Shown here: one piece after another, positions 44,419-57,100 of the stretch
Position numbering within the stretch: the first letter of the stretch is position 1
Layout: the number at the start of each line of letters is the position of its first letter
From: Xanthoparmelia taractica
Taxonomy: Eukaryota; Ascomycota; Lecanoromycetes; Lecanorales; Parmeliaceae
Length of the DNA stretch: 64,000 bases
Reading direction: 5' to 3'
Assembly: GCA_033085395.1 (NCBI GenBank)
Contig: JANQBS010000125.1
Location: 50,713-114,712 of the forward strand
Program-made: the position numbers and the translations under genes
The notes under the pieces: model-generated
Seen by the model: only the letters and a program-made list of their open reading frames with translations
Told to the model about the DNA's origin: nothing
Databases searched by the model: none

Positions 44419-47400
44419 GATTATAAGCACGAGCTATACTCGATAATAGTTTAGCTATACTATAATCTATCGCTATTATAATAACTCTTTGATATCTATT
44501 GCAATACTAAGTATCGCTATAGCGACTATTTAATAATCTCTTTATTATAAATATTTTGTATCTTAAAATAGTAACTTAGAATCTAAATAATTATAATTCG
44601 CTATTATTTTAAAGACTAGAGTTTATTGTTTAGCGCTTTTCTATAGCTATTATCTTAAGGTCGATAATATTAAGTCTTATTAAATAATGAATTAAAATTA
44701 CACACTCGCTAAGATCTTTAAAATACTATTAGATTCTCTATATATAATATACTAAATAAAGAGAAATACGGTTTTATTTATTATTTCGAAATACTAAATT
44801 AGATAGCGAGTATTTAGACTTTAAAATTTAAAGTTAATTATATAATACTCGCGATAACGATTGTTAACTAATTACTCTAGCTATTATAGACGAAGATTAA
44901 ATCTAAACGAGTTAAGAAAAAGAAGAGTAAACGAATTTATTTATTATCTTAGTATTCGCTAATAGAGATTAAATAACGAGAATACTCTCTTTAGCTTTCG
45001 CTAATAGAGATTAAAGTAGAAGTAAATAAATTTTAAAGCGAAGACGCTTAGTCTTTTTAATCTTTATTAAAAGCTATAATAAAAAATAAATAAACTAAAT
45101 CGCGCTATCTCGAAGATAAGAAAATCTTTAAAATATATAAATAATCTCGAGAGAAAGAGAAATATAGTTAAATAAAAATTAATAATAAACGCTTAAAATA
45201 TATATTATAACTCTCGAGCTAAGATAGCTAGAATAATTATAATTAGAATAATTAGAATAGTTAATATAACTTAAATAAAAAGAGTCTTTAAGATCTATAA
45301 AGTCTAAAAACTCTCTCTCTTATCGTTCGTTTATAATATTTCTTTTAAAGCTAAATTTAAAATCTTTATGCTTTATAAGAGAGTTATTCTAATAAAGCGT
45401 TATTAGCTATACTATATTAATCTATTTCTTTACTCTTCGATAGTAAAGATCTCGCTTATATCTAGCTAATTTTAAAGCTAAAAGATATTTTCTTTATACG
45501 CTCGAGTTATTTATAAATTTATTAAATAGCGATATCGATAACGAATGTATTTTAATTACTCTCGCTAACTCTACTTCTACTCTAAAATAACTTATCTCTA
45601 AAGTATTATCGAAATTATTCTCTAATAAAGATCTCTTCGATTTTTAAGCGAAACTCGATTTATAAATATTATTAATTTTAAGAACTTTAAATTCTAATTA
45701 TATTAACTAAAGAGACTAAGATCTCGATCTCTCTAAATTATCTCGATAATATTTATAAATTTAAAGATATCTTTAAATATTAAATATAGAGATAAGGATT
45801 TTAAGAATAAGCTAAAGCTCTTAGATGTCTAATAATATATCGCTAAAGTTTTTATAGTCTTAATTATTATTAACGATAATTTTATTACTATTAAGAAAAT
45901 TAAAATATAGAGATAAGTTTATAATAAAATTAATATTATGCTTAAATCGCGCTATAAGCGAAACGCTCGCTCTATAATTAAGAATAAAACTAATATTAAA
46001 AATATCTAAATAATTTTTAAGAAGTTTAAATTTTAGAGCTTTAATATTCTTAACTTTACGTTTAAAAAAATAAATAATATTACTTTCGCGAGATATAATA
46101 ATCTCTAAAACTATATCGATAAATTTATAAAGATATTAAAAGAGTTCGATACTCTATTCTTTAAACTCTATTTCGATAAAAATAAAAAAATTTATCGCTT
46201 TTACTTATACTTAGATTTAATCTATAATTTATATTTAAATAATATAATTATATTTATAATACTTTTAATAATAATAGCGAGTTGAAATTCGACTTAGACT
46301 ATATTATTATAAGATTTATTAATACAATTATAAACTTTATTAGCTCTATTATTATCGTTAAAGTCTAGATACTAATCGCGTTAATTAATAATATTTTTTA
46401 TATATACTCTATAGAGTATAATTATCTTAATCATTATTAGAAACTACTTCGAAAATAAGATCTAATCGAGAGTTTATATCGTTAATTTTTATATCTATCT
46501 TTAAATCTATAATTATTATAATTATTATAGAGAAAAGAATTTCTTAGAGAAAAATAAGAAAATTAAAAATAAATTCTCTTAAGAGTCTACTATCGAAGTT
46601 ACTATTATTATAATATATATCGAATTATTAACGATCTATAGCTTTATAATCTCTATTAAGTAATTAAACTTAGCGACCATCTATCTAATCGCTTAATTTT
46701 AGACTCTTTAAAATCGAATTTCTTAGTCTTGTCTTAAGACGCTCTAATTATTTAAAAAGATAATAGAGATCTCGTCGATATTTATAATTACTATATTATC
46801 GACGCTATAATTTATCGATTACGTATAATCTTAATATATAATTTAAAATTATTCGATTTTTTAAATACTTATTCTATTCGCTAAATTAATTAAAATTAAT
46901 AAAATTATAAACTATATTTTAATTAAAGAAATTGAATATATATTTAATTAAATTATAAGGGACTTAGAGATAAATATGTCTTAATTATTAATAATATATA
47001 GTATATATTAATTATTAAATTTTATCTAATTTCTTAAATTAGCTAAAGAATTAAGAAATTATCTTTTTTTTTAATATTTAGCGAGATCGATATTAGAAAA
47101 TATAGTATTATTTTTAAGCGCTAGCGAAATTAACTTTATATACTTAATATCTAGATAGACGTCTTAATATACTTAGTAGTAATTAATAAAGATATTTTCG
47201 CTTATAATAAGTTTCTATTTATTATAAATACTCTTATTATCGATATTAGTATTTTAAAGCTCTAAACTAATAAGAAGATCTTATAAATATAGTATAATTA
47301 TTATAACTATTTATATTAGTAGAATATTAAGAAGCTAGATAAGATATATATTAAGATAAATCTTATTATTCTATTCTCTAAAGATATCTACGAGTTATAT

Positions 47401-48139
47401 AATATTATTAATATAATGATAAAAATCTATAAGTGCTATATCGAATCGAGACGCTAGAGAATCGATTTAGTCTATAATAATATTTAAGATCTATTCTATC
47501 TTTTCTATAATAGCTATAAATTTAGAATTACTTCCTTAGACGATAAGATTTTAAAATTAGATATTTATTCTATACTAAATAAGATAGAATCTACGATTTT
47601 AAAAATATTTAAATTATTTCTAAATTAAGTAGAATACAATAATTATAAATATATTCGACTTTAATTCGACTATAATATCGAGTACGATAACTATAATATA
47701 AATATATATATTATTTATTTAAAGATATTATCTAAAAGAGAATCGTTTTTAATAATTTATTAATAAACTATAAATTAAAATATCTAGAATAGACAATTAA
47801 TAAAAAGCTAGCGCTATATCTAAAGAAAGTAAACTATTATAAAAATACTAGATAAAGTTTATTTAAATACTTAATTCTTTTCTAATCTATAATTACTCTC
47901 GAATCGAGATATTACTCTTTATAAGACTTATATAAATTAGTTATCGAATTTATTCTATTTTTCAATTATCGAATAATTTGAATATTATTAAATATATATA
48001 ATTATTATCGAATCGAGTTAATCGAATCTTATAACTCGATTAAACGACTTATATTTAGAAATCTATTATTAAATATAGTATATAAAAGAGTAAAGAAACT
48101 TCTATCTCTATAAATATAAAGAAGTATTAGATAACTAAA

Positions 48140-48322
48140 GAAAACTTCCAGATAATTAAAGCTTTTTATATTATCTATTAATTCGCTATTAACTCGCTAA
48201 TGTATATAATACTAAATATTAAATTAAATATCGTCTATACTATTTAAATAATATTTCGATATAATTTTAACTCGAATAAATTTTATTAGAAGATCGTTAA
48301 ATATATCTTTTAATATTTTAAA
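48140..48322 (+). pseudogene. Copia family 2 reverse transcriptase C-terminal remnant
   Basis: Plus-strand text IIKAFYIIYQFAINSLMYIIL, then NIKLNIVYTI and IIFRYNFNSNKFY, KIVKYIF. This matches the Copia pattern QSAIGSLMYAMLGTRPDIAYAVxxxSRYxxNPxxxHWKAVKRIFRYL. Trp and Gln codons are stops. The remnant is interrupted at 48322 by a solo LTR. Confidence 0.72.
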
Positions 48323-48506
48323 TGTTAAGATCCAGGAGATCCAGGATGCCAAGCAAACACTAGTGTCGTTCTTAAGTATCTTAATCGAGCCATTCTAGAT
48401 AGAATAACACACACACAATACACTCATCAAGATTTGACTTTAGTGCTTTCTTTGCTCGTTCCACTAGCTAGGATTTGAAATTTTCTAAATCCGAGTATCT
48501 TTAACA
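48323..48506. repeat. Solo LTR, 184 bp, unmutated
   Basis: TGTTAAGATCCAGGAGATCC to GAGTATCTTTAACA: TG/CA ends with short inverted termini (TGTTAA/TTAACA). Left flank TTAAA and right flank CTAAG are identical except for one C/T and one G/A, so a 5-bp duplication in which one copy was hit by RIP. It is embedded in the family 2 reverse transcriptase. Base composition is normal and an ACACACACAC run lies in the middle. No other copy is in the window. Confidence 0.85.
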
Positions 48507-48619
48507 CTAAGAGCTCTAATAAATATATAATTTTAATTAATCGCGTAACGAGATTCGATATTATCGATCTTAAGACGAAGAGTCGCGGGAAAGCGCTAAG
48601 CGATGAATCTTAATCCTCG

Positions 48620-48985
48620 TGTTAAAAGTTGGGTCGCGTGCTTACGTGATATATTAACGCTTGGTAAACGTCAAGTTACGTGATCTTATCTAGTTAGATC
48701 GCACTTATCTTCTATAATACACTTAGAATAATATAATTAAGTGTTCTATCTTATATTTTAATCGATTATAAGCCTAGGCTTTATTTAACTAATTATTATA
48801 ATATAGTATAATCTTTCTTCTATCGTATTATAATTATAGCTATCTTTAGAAGCTTTATTAAATATTAATATCTTATCGTAATAAAGATATAGATTATAGA
48901 AAACATTGCGATATATCTTAAAGTACTGCTATTTATATTATTTTTAAATTCTTTAAGCGTTATTAAACGCTATTATACTTCTCTC
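48620..48985 (+). mobile_element. Copia family 1 copy d: 5' LTR and leader only
   Basis: LTR 48620-48763 (TGTTAAAAGTTGGGTCG to ATTTTAAT), then the primer site GATTATAAGCCTAGGC and about 220 bp of leader. At about 48,985 (CTTCTCTCTTTAAATATCG) it meets inverted Copia sequence from the reverse transcriptase region of copy e. The join is a deletion or recombination point, not an element end. Confidence 0.78.
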
Positions 48986-51900
48986 TTTAAATATCGAACG
49001 ATCTAATAATTATTATTAAATCTATTTTATTTATTAAGCAAATTATTAATTATATAAGAGATAGAGATATAGAGACTATAGAAGAAGTATTATTATTAAT
49101 TATCTTAGATAATTCTTCTATTAACTTCGAGTCGATCGCTTATATGACGATTAATAAAATTATCTTTATTAATTTAATCTTAATAATATTTAAAAAGTCG
49201 AGAGTTTCTTCTTTAGCGATAATTATAAGTCTTTATTTTTAACGCTTCTCTTCTAAAACTACGATAAAGAATAAAAATTATTTTTAATTTTTTATTATTC
49301 TTCGTTTATAGCGATAATTAATAGTCTTAATATTAATAATAACGTTATTATTAAATTAAAAGAAAATAGATTTAAAAGAGACGTTATCGATTTGTTTAAT
49401 ATTTATAATAATCTTAACTTCGTTATTAAATATAAGTATATAATAAAATTTACTCTTATAGCCTAGTAGCTAATTCTTAATAACGCGATTCTAATACTTC
49501 TTTTAGATATAACTTCGAAGCATAACTTAATAATATTTAATTTATTCGATAATACGAAGATATAATATATCTCGTAAGAATTTAATATATATCTCGTAAG
49601 AAATAATATCGCGCTCTATAATTAATTAAATATTTTATAAAATATTAATAATCCGAATAAATTTCGATTAATATTTTTATAAGAGATCGCTTTCTTTAAG
49701 TATTACGCTAATTTTACGTTGAATAATAATATTAAGACGCTTAGATTTATTATTTATTTAAGGGTTATTAAGAATAATTCTCTCTTAAGTGATATCTTTA
49801 GATATATAAAAGACTTTTATCTTATAATTATCGAATTTTATTTCGCAATCAAATCATAGACGTATATATTAATAATTATTATATTTTATATTATTAAGAA
49901 ATATCTTAAAGATTATACGAATTATTTTATTAAATTTATTTAATAAAAGATAAATAATAGAGCGTAAAGTTTTATCGTAAAAAAAGATTATTATAAATTA
50001 ATAATTATTATATAAGAGCTCGAAGGGACTCTAAAGATTATTATAAATTAAGTTATTTTATACTTATTAGACTTAATATATTATTTATATAATATCTATT
50101 TTTTATTAATTATAGAGTATAATTTATAAATATCGCTTGATAATAAGATCGAAAGATTTATTTTAATATATATTTTAGCGAGTTTCTTAAGATTTTAAAC
50201 ACTTAAATAATCGTAACGTAAATATTACTTCGAGATTAATATTTATTTTATATAATATTTTCGAAGACGTTAAGTTAGAGTTAATTAAGAATTTATTATA
50301 AATAGAAATATTTTTATTAATAATTAATAATTATTAATATTAGAAACGTTTTCTCTTAAATGTCTAAGGCTTATAGATAATTTTTTATATATTTATAGAA
50401 GATTTATTCGCTATTAATAGAGAGATCACTCGAAACGAAAGAGATAGAGTAATCTTATTCTTTTAATTATTTCTTAAAGATAAGATTATAACTATCGCCC
50501 GATATTAATTATATATTTCAAAGAATTTATATATATTTAACGCTATTAATCTTATATTTTAAATTAATATTATCGAAATTAATAATTATTAGATTATCGA
50601 TAAATTTATATATTAGATAAAACGATTTAAAGAACTCGAAAGTAATAAATATCGAGAAATCGTAAATTAAATATTAAATATAGACGTAATTACGAATCTA
50701 AAGTAAAGATATAATCGCTATCGTAAAAAGAATAATAACTTACGCTCTATCGAAAGATATAGATATTATAAATCTATAATATCTATTAAATAGGGCTTTA
50801 AAGTCGGCGATAAGTTTATAAGCACTTAAAATATACGCGACGAAATAGCGGGCGATCTTTAATTAAGTAATCGCTATAGCGATTTCAGCGCTAAGAAATT
50901 AATTCTTATTCTTATTCTTATTCTTATCTTTATTCTCTTTAGACTTATTATTAATTTATTATTATCTTCTTAATCGTCACGATTATTACGATTATTTTAA
51001 TTATCGCGATTATCACGATTATCTCTTTCGCTCTAATTATTATTTTCGCGTAAACACTTATAATTATATTTAATATTAATGTAGAAATTTCTCTTATAAA
51101 TAATATAATATTTAATAATATAAATAAACCTATAAAAGTTACTTAAGATAATATTACTTTAAACTTTATATTTTATAATATTAACTTTAAGAGAGACGAG
51201 TGCGATAACACTCTAATTTATATAATCGAGAGCGTCGGCGACGATAATCAATAGCGTATATATTTATAAATTTAAAGTGGAATTCGTGAGATTAATTATT
51301 ATATTAAGAAAGCGAGTAATTATATAATTTAATAAGTACTTAATCTTATTCTTCTTATTATAAACGTTATAATTTTAATTATAATATTTATAATATAAGT
51401 TATATTAAGAGTCTAATTTTTTATAAAAATAATATATTTTTTAATTTTTATCAATAATAAAGGGATTTTTATCGAGTTAATTTTTAAATTCTCGTAAGAT
51501 ATTAATAAATTAATTAATATACGCTTAAGAATTATTTTCGTAGATTAATAAAGTGAGAGCTTTTGGCTTTTAAATTATGAAATTAAAAATATCGAAATTA
51601 CGAGATTTATATTCTTTTAGCTCTTTTTAGATAAAAATAATATTAAAAAAATTCTTAATTTTATTATAAGAATTATCTTTATAGCGAGTTCTTATTATAA
51701 TATAGATTTTTAATACACTCTATTTTAGATCGTAATAAACGCTTTATTAATAATATTAATTAATCGATTAAATTTATCTTCGACGTAATATTAGAAATCT
51801 AGTATCTTTAAAAAGTCTTATATTTATCGTTTTTATCTTTAATAATTAAAAGTACACTTAAGTATCTTAATTTTATTAAATATATTTAAATTAATTAAAA

Positions 51901-53372
51901 GTTTAATTTCTTCGATTATAATATTTAAACTTCGAAGCTTAATAAAGAAGTAAATAAGATAGATAACGCTAATAATATAGAATATGTTAAAAAATAAAAT
52001 AGCTCTTCTTTCTTAAAGATAGACTTTAATAATAATTTAGAAATTAATTATTTAAAGATAGAGATCGAATTAGCGCGTGCGATCGAGAAATAGTTATTAT
52101 CGCTATCGAAGAGATTTAAGATAATTACGAGAATCTATAGCGTATATAAGAAATCCCGCTAAGCTCTAAGATTAACTTAATATAACTTAAATCGTTATTA
52201 ATAAAGTTCTCTTATATAGCGATTTAAGAAATATATTTAAATAAAGTTTTCTTTTAAGAATTTAGAAAAAGAAGAAAAAAAGTTAATATATAAGCGATAT
52301 TCTTTTAAGAAGATATCTATTTTTATAAGTAAATACGAGTTCGAATATACTTCGCTTTTTAAGCTATTTTTATAATTAATTAACTCTTTTAATTAAAGAT
52401 CTTATCTTCTACACTTATAAGTATTAATTATTATATTAGTCTTCTTACGAGATCGCTTTTTTATAATTTATTCTCTTTTTATTATTATAGAGAACTTTTT
52501 CTTTTCGCGTATTAATATTTAAGATATACGAGATAGAAATTAATTTCCCTTTTAATTAATAATTAAATTTATCTTTAACTTATTTTTAGTTCTTATTATA
52601 AATATTTCGCACTTAAGATATTAAAAAATTAATTACTTATTATTAAATTTTAATATTATAAGGTAAGCGATAACGATATATCGTCTCTCGCTTTTAGCAT
52701 GTTTTATATAAAAAAGTTAGCTATATTTTAGAAACCTTAGCGATTACGTAATAGCGAGTGTACGATAATTATAGCATTTTTCGCTTAATAGCGATTTGCG
52801 ACGATTCTCGACGATACGCTTTATAATATCTCGAATAAAATCGAATATTATTAATACTAATGCGACGAATTAATAGTATAAAATTAAATCGATAGCGTGG
52901 CATAGCACTTAATATTTAAATTATTCTTATAGATAAATCGCAATTATTTCGACTTAGAATAACTATCTTAAAAATAGAAACTATTTATAATAAGAAGATT
53001 AACGCGTAGAAGAATACGTAATAGCGTCTAATAACGCTTAAAGGATTCGAAAAAAATATAAATAGTGCTTTAAGATATATCGTAGTGTCTTTTATAATCT
53101 ATATCTTTATTGCGATAAGATATTAATACTTAACGAAGCTTCTAAAGATAGCTATAACGATAATACGATAGAAAGAAAGATTATATTATACTATAACAGT
53201 CAGTCGAGCAGAGCTCGGGCTTATAATCTATCAAAATATAAGATAGAATATTTAGTTATATTGTTCTAAGTGTGCTATAAAAGATAAGTGCGATCTAACT
53301 AGATAAGGTCACGTGACTTGACGTTTACCAAGCCTTGGCATATCACGTAAGCACGCGATCCAACTTTCAACA
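48985..53372 (-). mobile_element. Copia family 1 copy e, minus strand, 3' part missing
   Basis: Aligns with copy b from about 3,165 up to its 5' LTR. It contains the integrase/protease region, gag with the knuckle-like block at about 50,880-51,100, the leader and the 5' LTR (53229-53372). The primer site at about 53,205-53,228 reads GATTATAAGCCCGAGC on the minus strand. The reverse transcriptase, RNase H and 3' LTR are absent. No open frame survives. Confidence 0.82.
53229..53372 (-). repeat. Copia family 1 LTR (5' LTR of copy e)
   Basis: 144 bp, TATCAAAATATAAGATAG to CCAACTTTCAACA. Well preserved, with GGTCACGTGACTTGACG and CCAAGCCTTGGCATATCACG. The following sequence from 53373 (ATCGT) is Copia interior of another copy. 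Confidence 0.88.
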
Positions 53373-54771
53373 ATCGTCGCTAATTATCTTAAATAATTCT
53401 TCTATTAATTTCGAGTCGGTCGCTTATATAGCGATTAATAAAAATTTCTTTATTAATTTAATCTTAATAATATTTAGAAATTTAAGAATTTTTTCTTTAA
53501 CGATAATTATAAGTCTTTATTTTTAACGCTTCTTCTTTAGAGTTACGATAAAAAATAAAGATTATTGTTAATTCTCTATTATTCTTCGCTTATAGCGATA
53601 ATTAATAATCTTAACATTAATAACGATTTTATAGTTAAGTTAAAAAAAAGTAAATTTAAAAGAGATATTATCGATTTATTTAATATTTATAATAATCTTA
53701 ACTTTATTATTAAATATAAATATATAATAGAATTTATCTTTATAGCTTAATAGTTAATCTTTAATAACTCGATCTTAACACTTCTTCTAAATATAATTTC
53801 AAAGAATAACTTAATAATATTTAATTTATTCGATAATACGAAGATATAATATATCGAGTAAAGACTCGATACATATCTTATAAGAAGTAATATTATATTC
53901 TATAATTAATTAAATATTTTATAAAGTATTAATAGCTTAAATAAATCTCGATTAATATATTTATAAAAGATCGCTCTCTTTAAGAATTATATTAATCTTA
54001 TATTAAATAATAGCGTCCGGATAATTAGATTTATTATTTATTTGAAAATTATTAAGAATAATTCTCTTTTAAGTAATATCTTTAGATATTTAAAAGACTT
54101 TTATTTTATAATTATTGAATTTTATCTTATAATCGAATCGCAGACGTATATATTAATAATTATCGTATTTTATATTATTAAGAATTATTTTATTAAATTT
54201 ATTCGATAAGAGATAGATAATAGAACGTAAAGTTTTATCGTAAAGAAAGATTACTATAAATCGATAATTATTATATAAAAGCTCGAAAGAGTTTTGAAGA
54301 ATATTATAAATTAAGTTATTTTCGTGCTTATTAGACTTAATATATTATTTATACGATATTTATTTTATATTAATAATCGAGTATAGCTCGTAGATATCGC
54401 TTAATAAAGAAATCGAAAGATTTATTTTAATATATATCTTAGCGAGTTTCTTAAGGTTTTAAAACACTTAAATAATTATAACGTAAGTATTATATTCGCA
54501 ACGCTTCGCGATTAATATTTACTTTGAATAGAGTTTTCGAAGATATTAAGTTAGACTTAAGATTAATTAAGAACTTATTATAGATATAAATATCTTTATT
54601 AACGACTAATGATATTAGATGTGTTTTATCTTAAGTATTTAAAATATAAAAACGATTTTTTATATATTTAAAGAAGACTTACTCGCTATTAATAGAGAGA
54701 TCGCTCGAAATAAAAGAGAGAAAATAATCTTATTCTTTTAATTGTTACTTAGAGATAAGATTATAATTATC
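53373..54771 (-). mobile_element. Copia family 1 copy f, internal fragment, minus strand
   Basis: 1.4 kb aligning with about 3,290-4,700 of copy b (integrase region), flanked by the LTRs of copies e and g. Two short open frames on the opposite strand (53335-53526 and 53565-53750) are chance products; the first even begins in the neighbouring LTR. Confidence 0.78.
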
Positions 54772-54914
54772 TATTAAAATATAAGGTAGAACACTTAGTT
54801 GTATTATTCTAAGTGTGCTATGAAGGTAAGTGCGATCTAACTAGGTAAGGTCACGTGACTTGGCGTTTGCCAAGCCTTGACATATCACGTAAGTACGCGA
54901 TTCAACTTTCAATA
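54772..54914 (-). repeat. Copia family 1 LTR (3' LTR of copy g)
   Basis: 143 bp, TATTAAAATATAAGGTAG to CTTTCAATA. It keeps TCACGTGACTTGGCG and TTTGCCAAGCCTTG. Confidence 0.88.
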
Positions 54915-55799
54915 CTTCTCTTCGCACGCTATCGACTCTTTATTTAAAATATAAGATTCGAAGATTACGACTTAAACGCCGAATAGCTATCGTGAAGCTA
55001 ATATACTTATTATAAGAAGTAAACGCAGGATAGCAATAGTGAAAAAACGATATATACTTATATTCGTTTTATTATCTTATATAAACTTTTTATTTTTTAT
55101 TAAATAACGGTTTTTAAAGATAAGAATTTTATATTTAATAGATATATATTAGATTTCCATCGAATTACGATCGAAGAATATATATAAAGATAGCAAGCGA
55201 TCTAATTGAAATATAAACCTTTATCGTATATATAACTAACTATAAGACCTTATAAGGATCGTTTAGAATATTAATACTTAATAGTAATAACTAATTATAA
55301 TGTATATTAGGGCGATACGCCTTATAATATAGGTCTATAAGGTAATAGTAAGACGTTATTGCGATGTTTAATATCGAGAACTTTTATTTATTGCGCGACA
55401 GTTTATAGAAATTAAGCGAGATATTACTTTCCTAAAAGAAGCTCTTCTAGTAGAAGCTTCTCTATAGATAAAATCACGGCCGATAGTTCAACTCGATTAG
55501 AGATCGAAATAACTCGAATTTGTTCTTATAAAGACTCTTGATAATTTTATTAGCTATCTATTTATTAATTAATATATACTCGAGAATAATAATATCGACG
55601 ATAACTTATTCTCGCACGTAGTAATATTAAATATTAATATATTTAATGCGAATATAAAATTGAGAATTTTTAATTAATATTATAATATCTTAATTATTAT
55701 AATAAATAATAATCGCTTAGACGCATTTAATATTAAGCTTAAGTTAATTTAAAATCTTTTATAATTAGATTATCTTTTTTATAATCTAAGTTTAATTAA

Positions 55800-57100
55800 T
55801 ATATTCGATTTTATAAATGGAAAAAGCGTTCGTAGATTAACGTTTTAAAGATTAATTAATAACTATATTATTTATATTAAAGACGTATCTCGAAATAAAA
55901 TATCGAGTATTTTAATCTTCGACTTAATACGTATTTATATAATTAATAAGCGACTTTAGATCTCTCTTAAATATAAGCTATTAATTTTTAATATTATTAA
56001 GATATCGAAAAATTTATTTAATAATCTTTTAATAAAATTTATTAAAGTTTAAATTATATTAAGAGATTATTAAGATAGCGTATATAATATCGAGTCGAAT
56101 ATTTAATATAGCGTATATAAGAGATTTAATAGCGAAATAATAGATAAGTTAATTCTTTTCGATAATTACGAAGTTATTATTAATAATATAAAATTTATCG
56201 CTAATTATAGATGTGAGAGCTAACGCTAAATTTAATATATTATACTTCTTTAAAAAATTTTTAATATAATTCTTTTATTTAAGATAATGAATACGATTAA
56301 CGCGATTTTTAAAAATTAATATATCGAGATAATAGATATATAAATCTAAATTAATTATCTTAAACTTCTTATTAAGCTTATTTTTAATAATTTAAATATT
56401 CTTCTTATTAAGATTAACTAGAAGAATATCGTTTATATAAATAACGATAATAGTAATATTATTAATACATATCGAAAGATTAATAATAATAGACTTAAAA
56501 CTTAATTTCTTTAAATAAATAATTAAAGTATTATATTAAATTCTAGATAATTATTTTAAATTATAAAGTATCTTAATAAGCTTATATATCTTATATTCTT
56601 AATCTTTAACTATAAATTTAATAAAATTAAGATATATAAATAATCTTTTAAACTTTATCGTATAAGAATACGATTTTTATATTTATTTACTCGAATTCTT
56701 AATTTAAAATAATAATTAATATAAAGATAGCTTTATAATTTATAAATTTAATTATTAAGATAAAGATTTATTAAAATTAATCTCTTTTTATTATTTAAAA
56801 TCTTAAATAACTTAACGCGCTTTATATTAAATAATCTTCTCGATAGATTTACGATTAAATTTATATATCTAATAATCGTCTAAAATATATATATTAACGA
56901 GAAGATTTATTAAAATCTAGATCTTATTAATTCAATAAGCTTTGACTTCGTTATCTATAATAAGCTCTTATCATATCTTTATATACGAGTTCGCTATTAT
57001 TTTCTTATATATTTAAGATTTATAGAACTCTAAGAGATTAACTTTAATTAATAACGCGAGAGAATCTAATAAGATATTTTTATTCGCTCTCTAAATATCG
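55800..57100 (-). pseudogene. Copia copy g reverse transcriptase / RNase H remnant
   Basis: Minus-strand text equivalent to that at 1,600-3,260: catalytic YIND at 56428-56439, then the KKNI, NKLNKKF and YI-x-KFL segments at lower coordinates. The same first-Asp-to-Asn change is present as in copy b, although each copy must have been mutated on its own or descend from a mutated parent. Frames are broken throughout. Confidence 0.75.

Larger units (their letters stand above)
44295..48619 (+). mobile_element. Copia family 2 copy, plus strand, 3' end missing
   Basis: A second Copia family. The 5' LTR is 124 bp (44295-44418) and is followed at 44419 by the primer site GATTATAAGCACGAGC. The interior is RIP-mutated. 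At about 48,150-48,320 the plus strand reads as the C-terminal part of Copia reverse transcriptase (YQFAINSLMYIILNIKLNIV, FRYNFNSNK, KIVKYIF), and this continues after a solo LTR at 48323-48506. The 3' end is lost at 48620, where a family 1 LTR starts. The LTR resembles family 1 only in the CACGTG-like palindrome, GTGTTCTAYYTTATATTTT and the primer site. Confidence 0.78.

Noticed and set aside
53335..53750. Two short plus-strand genes
   Set aside because: They run opposite to the Copia reading direction, one starting in an LTR, and recur wherever this Copia segment is repeated.
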